64,000 nt of DNA from Prorocentrum cordatum (taxonomy: Eukaryota; Sar; Dinophyceae; Prorocentrales; Prorocentraceae), in contig CAUYUJ010015030.1 in the NCBI GenBank assembly GCA_963575745.1, forward strand, positions 165,001 to 229,000, read 5' to 3'. A program made the position numbers and the translations under genes. Below the pieces are notes generated by a model, which worked only from the letters and a program-made list of their open reading frames with translations, was not told the DNA's origin and did not search any database. Below, piece after piece: positions 58,951 to 64,000 of this stretch; the first letter of the stretch is position 1; every line of letters starts with the position of its first letter.

Positions 58951-60856
58951 CTATTTCGAATGCTGATTGTAAAAAGCAGAGGCCGCTTGATACGCCTCCT
59001 TTGCAACACCAACAACGGCCGTCTCATTCATGCCAAGGCCGCGAGCAAGCGTTTTTACTTGCCCGTAGATGCGAGAGGCGAAAGCGTTGCGGGTCCTGCC
59101 TTTGATGTCAGCCTTGGTCAGGAGCTGCGTGTAATTGACCGCGTGCTTCTTGCCTGGCGGAAAGGGCAAACAAAAAAGGAACGGAGGATTGATGCATGGA
59201 TAGGCGATGGTGGACAGGAGAGCGATCGGATGAGGAAAGCAGGATGGAGGACAACAGGGGGGAGAGTAGACAATGCGGGGCCACGATCACAGAATGATCA
59301 GGGTTGTGATCCCACCCCCATCCATGCCCGCCCCCTCTGTCCCTTTCGACATTCCATTGCACACTTGCACATCACTCCTTCCCATTCCTACCCTCACGCC
59401 TCATCCTCCACCCCTCCCTCAAAGCCATCGCGAGTCTACCGTCGCTGCCGCACAAAGAAACTAAAGAAGAGCATGCGTGCTGGGGCTGGCCTGCTGGCGT
59501 TGCCACAGCGGTCTTGCTCGTGGTGGCCTTCGCGGGCTTCCGCATGACAAGCTTCTGGGAGGCCGCGGGGCGCTTCATGCCGTTCGCCGTCTTCGACGTC
59601 TTGCCGTTCGCGGCTTCCCTCATCTTTGCCTCCAGCTCCGCGGCCTCGTCACCGTCGCCGTCATCGGCAGCAGCTGGTGGAATTGGAGCGAGCGGTGGTA
59701 CCACATGGGGAGGCGATGGTACCACAGGGGGCGGTACTATCGCCAGCTGTGTCGGCGACCCCGTTGGGAGGGCGTCAGTCGTCTGCGAGTCGCTGAGGTA
59801 AGCTGCTCCGCCAGCCCCAGCATCAGGCGCCGCACCTGGGATAGCCAGTGCCAGGTGCCCCCCTGCGGCCGACGAGGCTGCGCCAGCGCCCAATCCAAGT
59901 GCACCCGCTCCACCAGGCAGCGCCCCGCGCCTTGGACGCAAGTCCGTCAGGTTGATGCCCGCGTCGCTACGGTCGGCATGACGCTGAAGACCTGGGACCA
60001 TTTGCATCAGACCTGTCATGGTATGCTGGGCGATCTGGGCGATGACGGACTGTGGGTCCAATCCTTGCAGCAGCTCCGCCTGGGTGAGCTGCGACTGGGT
60101 GCGCTGAGGCTTGTTGCCGAAGGACGAGTGTGACTTCCTGTGCCCGAGCATGTCGACTGCAGTCTCGTACTCCTCCAGGTCGATCCCAATGCTCGTATCC
60201 ACGGGGGAGTCGTGGTACGCGTGATGCATAAGGTCCGCTGAGAATGCACTCGGCCCGTCAGGGAAGAGGGTCATGTGTGGGAACGGTTGCTTGTTCCGCT
60301 TATCCATATGTTTGATCTGCTCCTTGATGGAGAGCATCACCCTGCGCTTGCTCTCAGCTGAGAGTTGCGCCATCTCCGAGCGCATGGCCGTCATGAGGAC
60401 GATCGCACCAGCCCTTTTTATGGTCTCCTCGTTCGGGCAAGAAATACCAATGCGAAACATCCGCACCGCGACACACTGGGACTTCACACCGACGGCCAGC
60501 TCGGGGTTGTTCAAGATCCGCCAGTCGTTCTCACTGAGGAAATTGATGAGTTTGGGGCACGCCTGTTGGGCCCGTGGCCCCGTGGCGTCACGGGGCTGCG
60601 TCGACGATGCTTCGCTGAGCGCAGTGGCGAGTGTCATCTTCTGCATGTCCGTCCAGGGCCCAGCAGTGGTAAGGTTGGTCAGCGAAGTCGCATCGGCCAA
60701 CGTCAGGCCATGGGTCTGGCGGATCGTGGTTGTCAAGGCTGACACTTGAGCGGTCAGCACGGAATCCCTCGGTAACCCCGCGGCTGATTGTGCTTCCACG
60801 AACTGAGTGCGAGCATGGATGGCAGCAGTCAGGGTGTCAAGTGGGCTCGCAGCCAT
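58951..60856 (-). CDS. Two-exon dinoflagellate-type gene, unknown
   Basis: Exon 1 from ATG 60856: MAASPLDTLTAAIHARTQFV, LINFLSENDWRILNNPELAV, RRVMLSIKEQIKHMDKRNKQ, PFPHMTLFPDGPSAFSADLM, a Gln/Leu helix (QSQLTQAELLQGLDPQSVIA), a Gly/Ala/Pro-rich linker, and KLVMRKPAKATTSK, to about 59475. Exon 2 from 59153 after CCCTTTCCGCCAG: KKHAVNYTQLLTKADIKGRT, RNAFASRIYGQVKTLARGLG, ending SAFYNQHSK with stop at 58951. The acceptor has a clear pyrimidine tract; the donor is not fixed (a GC donor fits the phase). The ATG lies 55 bp below a decayed SL relic. The 544-codon frame upstream of 60856 is not needed. Function unknown; the protein looks soluble and partly disordered. Confidence 0.62.
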
Positions 60857-60910
60857 TGGCGGGTTGAGCAAAGACTGAATGCTGACAAAGTGGTGCGATT
60901 CACAACGTGA

Positions 60911-60930
60911 CTTGGCACAAATAGCTGCGG
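60911..60930 (-). other. Decayed spliced-leader relic
   Basis: On minus: CCGCAGCTATTTGTGCCAAG, 16 of 21 aligned positions equal to the spliced leader with one gap. Weak on its own, but it sits 55 bp upstream of the ATG on the right strand, as in the better relics. Confidence 0.5.
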
Positions 60931-61260
60931 TTGCAAGCAAGACTGACGCCGAATTGTCGGTCGATATCGAAGCTGACACATGTAAAATCCTCCTCATCCG
61001 TCTCATCCTCGGTCCTCACCGCCAGCCTTCTCCACCCACATCGTCGTCCTACTCTTACTCATCCTCTCCCCCCCGTCCTCTTTCCTGTTGGCCCCCCGTC
61101 CTCATCGCCGCTCGCTCACGCCTTACATTCCCTCCGTTTCGCCACATCCTCACCCCCTCGTCTCTCTCAACTTCCTCCCCATGCTCATCTCTCCTGCCTC
61201 GGGAGTTGCGCTAAGTCGGGGATGGGCAGGCAGACGAACGCCACAGAGCCTCTCGCGCCA
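60931..61260. other. Spacer, pyrimidine-rich
   Basis: CTC/TCC-rich on plus at 61020-61200. No gene. Confidence 0.45.
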
Positions 61261-61489
61261 AAAGTTACCGAGTCTCTGCTCAGGGGTTGGGCACTTTTGC
61301 CAAATCCGAGGGTATAGATTGACCGAGTCCCTGCTCAGGGACTCGGTCAATTTCTCTCTCGATGTTTCCTAAGCTTTTTACCGAACCCCTGGCCAGGGAC
61401 TCGGTCAATCTTTACTGGGGGAGTGGGGCAAAAGCTACTGGGAGATTTGGCAAAAGTGCCCAACCCCTGAGCAGAGACTCGGTAACTTT
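61261..61489. mobile_element. Fold-back (MITE-like) element with perfect 46-bp inverted ends
   Basis: The left arm 61261-61306 is an exact reverse complement of 61444-61489 (46 of 46). The 137-bp middle holds another perfect hairpin at 61318-61351 (16-bp arms, 2-base loop, ATTGACCGAGTCCCTG) and a third imperfect one at 61382-61411 (ACCGAACCCCTGG / CCAGGGACTCGGTC). All share the core ACCGAGTC.CTG.. CAGGG. No ORF. No clear target-site duplication at the edges (flanks CGCGCC and GGCTCT). Confidence 0.9.
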
Positions 61490-62184
61490 GGCTCTCACAC
61501 GCCATGCGCCCGCTTGAGCTGTGCGCTCCAGCCCGCGGGCCTCAACGTCGAAGCGAGTTCAACCTGATGCTACCCGTGTGGCGGTGGTGGTGTCTACGAC
61601 TATGTCAGTTTCCGCCAGCTCTCTCTCTCTCTCTCTCTCTCTGCATATGGAAGGGTGCGAGGCAAACGAGGAGAAGGATATTGATGAGGAAGATGTGGTA
61701 ACGTAAGGGAATGTAGTACATTTGTCACGAGCCGCATTGACGACGTGGAGCATCGGGTTAAACAACAAGCGGGCCTCCGAGAGGTCACCCCCCTCGCTCC
61801 CACGGATTTCGGGGTACCGATTTAAGTGTTTTTTTCGTATCTTGAACTCCTCTTCTGCTCATCGTTTGCGTTTCCCTGTCAATGCACCTATTTGTTGTTG
61901 TTCGTCATTATTGTTTCCCGCTGCCTATCTCACACAACCTCCTCGGTGATGGTGATGTCTGCTTGATATCTGGTCTATCGGATGTGCTCTGAAATGTCAT
62001 GCCAAATTGGTGCGATGTGGCTGTGTGGCAAGCACGTGTGCACCTACGTGCTATGGAAACACGGCACGTCCTGCATCCACCAGGATGCTGTGGAAACTCC
62101 CCAAAGCCTGTGTATACTAGAAACCACGGTCGCTATACATGCACTGGATGACATCACGAAGCGACGGCAAAGCAGCGTTGCATA
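61490..62184. other. Spacer, no gene seen
   Basis: A (CT)n tract at about 61620-61642. Otherwise unremarkable; locally less GC-rich (61800-62150). Confidence 0.45.
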
Positions 62185-62892
62185 TCATTGCTCAGGGCGC
62201 TCATCCTCCTCTGGATCAGAGTGGTGCTGCAGGTACCACTCCTCCAAGACCCTCGCGATCCTGTCGCACCGCTCTTGGAGCGATCCGCCAGGTTTGACCC
62301 TCATGGACTTCGTGTGCCAGGTCTCCGTATCCCTCGAGAAGAAACGCGTGGACAATGCGTTTTTCGACCTCGACCATTTCACGTGCGGCAGACTCACATT
62401 GGGATCAACTGCGTCCTGCTGCTCAGAGTTCGGGACGTACGGCTGCGTACGGAGCAAGGCCAGCGCCTCAGGGGTCATCTCGATGCTCAGCTTGGCACGC
62501 GTGATGGCATTCGTCATGACGAGCACTTGTTCAGTCCGATCGGCAGCCGTCTCCACGGTAAGGGTCACGGTCTGAGCAATCTCGTCGTGCATCTCTTTCC
62601 TGGGGCGCTTAGGCAAACGGGTGACAAGCTCAATGTCAGGGTCACCCAAGGCAGCAAGTTGCTCATTTGCCTTCCAGATCATCAACTTGTCTGTAGCAGC
62701 ATTCCGCTTCTGAACGAGATGATCGAGCATGGTGGTGTTGTGCTCCAAGTAGTTGAGAACACCCGTATCCGTGCGATCGATGCTCACGAACGTGCGACCA
62801 TCCACGTCGAAGGGCTCCGCGAGCCAAGCTGTCCGAATGGGCGCTTCGGGATCAGCGGTGATCGCCACAATGCCTTGCCTGATGGACGCCAT
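62185..62892 (-). CDS. Intronless 235-aa protein, retroposed gene behind SL relic
   Basis: ATG at 62890-62892 (MASIRQGIVAITADPEAPIR), 47 bp downstream of the SL relic on minus. That relic makes this start much more likely than the upstream frame extension to 63222, which crosses the relic. Body: TAWLAEPFDVDGRTFVSIDR, NYLEHNTTMLDHLVQKRNAA, KPRPRKE-like basic patch (LPKRPRKEMHDEIAQ), IEMTPEALALLRTQPYVPNS, then a C-terminal domain NVSLPHVKWSRSKNALSTRF and ETWHTKSMRVKPGG...EWYLQHH. The 'P.VKW....L..R.......W....M.V' domain looks like a small DNA-binding fold, but I cannot name it. No frame break and no intron, as expected for a reverse-transcribed mRNA. Confidence 0.68.
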   Translation of the reverse strand: MASIRQGIVAITADPEAPIRTAWLAEPFDVDGRTFVSIDRTDTGVLNYLEHNTTMLDHLVQKRNAATDKLMIWKANEQLAALGDPDIELVTRLPKRPRKEMHDEIAQTVTLTVETAADRTEQVLVMTNAITRAKLSIEMTPEALALLRTQPYVPNSEQQDAVDPNVSLPHVKWSRSKNALSTRFFSRDTETWHTKSMRVKPGGSLQERCDRIARVLEEWYLQHHSDPEEDERPEQ

Positions 62893-62938
62893 GCTAGCGT
62901 CGTACAAGCGATGTGTACCAGGAAACGAATTCAATCTG

Positions 62939-62960
62939 CTTGAGCCCAAATGGCTACGGA
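62939..62960 (-). other. Near-perfect spliced-leader relic
   Basis: On minus: TCCGTAGCCATTT, then GGGCTCAAG; it differs from the 22-base dinoflagellate spliced leader at one position (T to G). It lies 47 bp upstream of the ATG of the minus-strand gene at 62185-62892. Confidence 0.93.
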
Positions 62961-63810
62961 TCAAGGCGATGCTGATGGGGATGTATTGAGTGGAACGGGG
63001 TTTCGGACCCCATCCGAGGCTTATGGGCCCCCCAACATACCAAAACGGTGAAGGTGCAAACACTGTCGATGCGCGTGTTCTCGCTCCCGCCTCCCCCTCC
63101 TCCTCCTCATCCTCCTCCGCGTGCTCCCCATCGTCGGTTTCTTCCCTTTGATCGTTCATCATGTTCTTGCTCGGTCTGTTCCTCCTGATCCTCCCCCGCA
63201 TCCTGTTCCCCCGTCCCTCCACCCCTGTGCAACATTAGTTGCGCCACATGAGCGGGCTCCGAGGTGCCGCGCAGAAAGACATCTCTGCCCCCCCCTCTCG
63301 ATGAAGGTAGCGAACGGGGGGGGGGCATTGTGGCGGATTAAAGGGGAGCGGAGGAGTAGGATGCCGAGGAGAAGGACGAGGAGGATAAGGAGAGGGAGAG
63401 AGATGAGGAGGGGGAGGAGGAGGATGAGGAGGAGGAGGCGGAGGGGGAGGAGGATGAGGAGGAGGAGGAGGAGGAGGAATGATGGTATACACCGATGGGA
63501 CGCCGAGGAGGACCAGGAAGACACCTTAGATTTGCAACACCAGCGCTGCTACTCACAGCTGTATGTAGGCCAGCACCTATCCGCATATGCTAGCACGCAT
63601 TGAAAGCTTGCCCGTGGCTGCCAATCCCCTGCTCGAAACGTGTGTGTTTGCAATGTTGGTGCGTGTTTCCTTCCACTTACTCGGCAGGACGGAAAGGCCA
63701 TCGATGAAATCGCGTGGTGGGCAAACCCCCTCACCTCACGCAACGATGTGCCACGCCCCCGCGAACGAACACTGAAGCGCAGTGTTGTGGGGATTGGCGC
63801 AAAATGCAAC
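62961..63810. other. Spacer with simple repeats
   Basis: CTCCTC at 63090-63120 and 63180-63215, G9 near 63317, a GGA/GAGGAG tract at 63350-63478. Open frames across them are repeat-derived. Confidence 0.55.
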
Positions 63811-63999
63811 CTACTTCCTGGCCTTTTTCTTGGGCACGCTGGCACTCTGGCTGGACTCAGCCCGTTTCGCGTCGGCCACTTCTGATTTGTACAACGGGGT
63901 GCCGACGTGCAAAACCTTAGAGTTAACGAGAGCTGGGACGTGCCAGGTGAAATCAGAAGCGTCGAGAGCTGACTTCTCGGTCCAGCTACTGACATCGCA
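63811..63999 (-). CDS. 3' terminal exon of an unknown gene, cut by window edge
   Basis: The minus frame is open from the right edge: CDVSSWTEKSALDASDFTWH, VPALVNSKVLHVGTPLYKSE, VADAKRAESSQSASVPKKKA, RK, then TAG at 63811-63813. The sequence is protein-like, and PKKKARK at the end is a classical nuclear-signal form. The 5' part lies outside the window. Not recognised beyond that. Same strand as the next two genes, so it is probably the upstream member of a head-to-tail row. Confidence 0.6.
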   Translation of the reverse strand, partial: CDVSSWTEKSALDASDFTWHVPALVNSKVLHVGTPLYKSEVADAKRAESSQSASVPKKKARK

Positions 64000-64000
64000 A

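Noticed and set aside
59477-60133. 218-codon plus-strand frame
   Set aside because: Antisense shadow of the minus-strand gene at 58951-60856.
62893-63222. 110-codon N-terminal extension of the 235-aa gene
   Set aside because: It crosses the spliced-leader relic, so it cannot be part of the retroposed mRNA's coding sequence.

Overview
The window looks like dinoflagellate nuclear DNA. It is GC-rich, full of microsatellites and minisatellites, and carries broken or intact mobile-element genes of almost every class. It also holds relics of the dinoflagellate 5' spliced leader (SL) fused in the DNA next to gene starts: 62939-62960 (minus, 21 of 22 bases match), 47572-47596, 35205-35224 and a decayed copy at 60911-60930 (minus). 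Such relics form when trans-spliced mRNAs are copied back into the genome. No bacterial-type operons, ribosome binding sites, tRNAs, rRNAs or CRISPR arrays were seen.

Layout. 1-22.7 kb is read on the minus strand: a cysteine-rich exon running off the left edge, a frameshifted unknown gene, a LINE relic (about 2.05-5.95 kb), a second LINE reverse-transcriptase relic (7.9-9.75 kb), a Penelope-like relic with an N-terminal GIY-YIG nuclease between direct repeats (13.4-19.08 kb), and a third LINE piece (19.87-22.7 kb). 22.7-26.1 kb is a gene-poor divergent zone of simple repeats. 26.1-49.5 kb is read on the plus strand. It begins with a complete 7.85-kb tyrosine-recombinase retroelement (26117-33965), followed by a LINE-like unit behind an SL relic (35.2-39.7 kb) and a cluster of five dinoflagellate-type genes (40.67-49.51 kb) whose inferred introns carry short CCCCT...AGGGG hairpins. 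49.7-55.3 kb is almost pure tandem repeat and lies where plus-strand genes meet minus-strand genes. 56.0-64 kb is minus strand again: an intact 698-aa transposase-like ORF, a two-exon gene, a fold-back element with perfect 46-bp inverted ends, a 235-aa retroposed gene behind an SL relic, and a last exon running off the right edge.

Most striking unit. The element at 26117-33965 has the split direct-repeat layout A1-ORFs-B1-A2-B2 of Ngaro/PAT-type elements. It encodes a Gag-like protein, a reverse transcriptase plus RNase H, and an apparently intact tyrosine recombinase that starts inside the stop codon of the preceding ORF. A cytosine-C5 methyltransferase domain is nested inside the RNase H domain, between its first Asp and its Glu. 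DIRS elements are known to carry an adenine-type methyltransferase downstream of RNase H; this position and chemistry differ.

Limits: all family calls come from motifs read by eye, intron boundaries are approximate, and several gene starts are uncertain because the coding exons were found by open frame and motif rather than transcript evidence.
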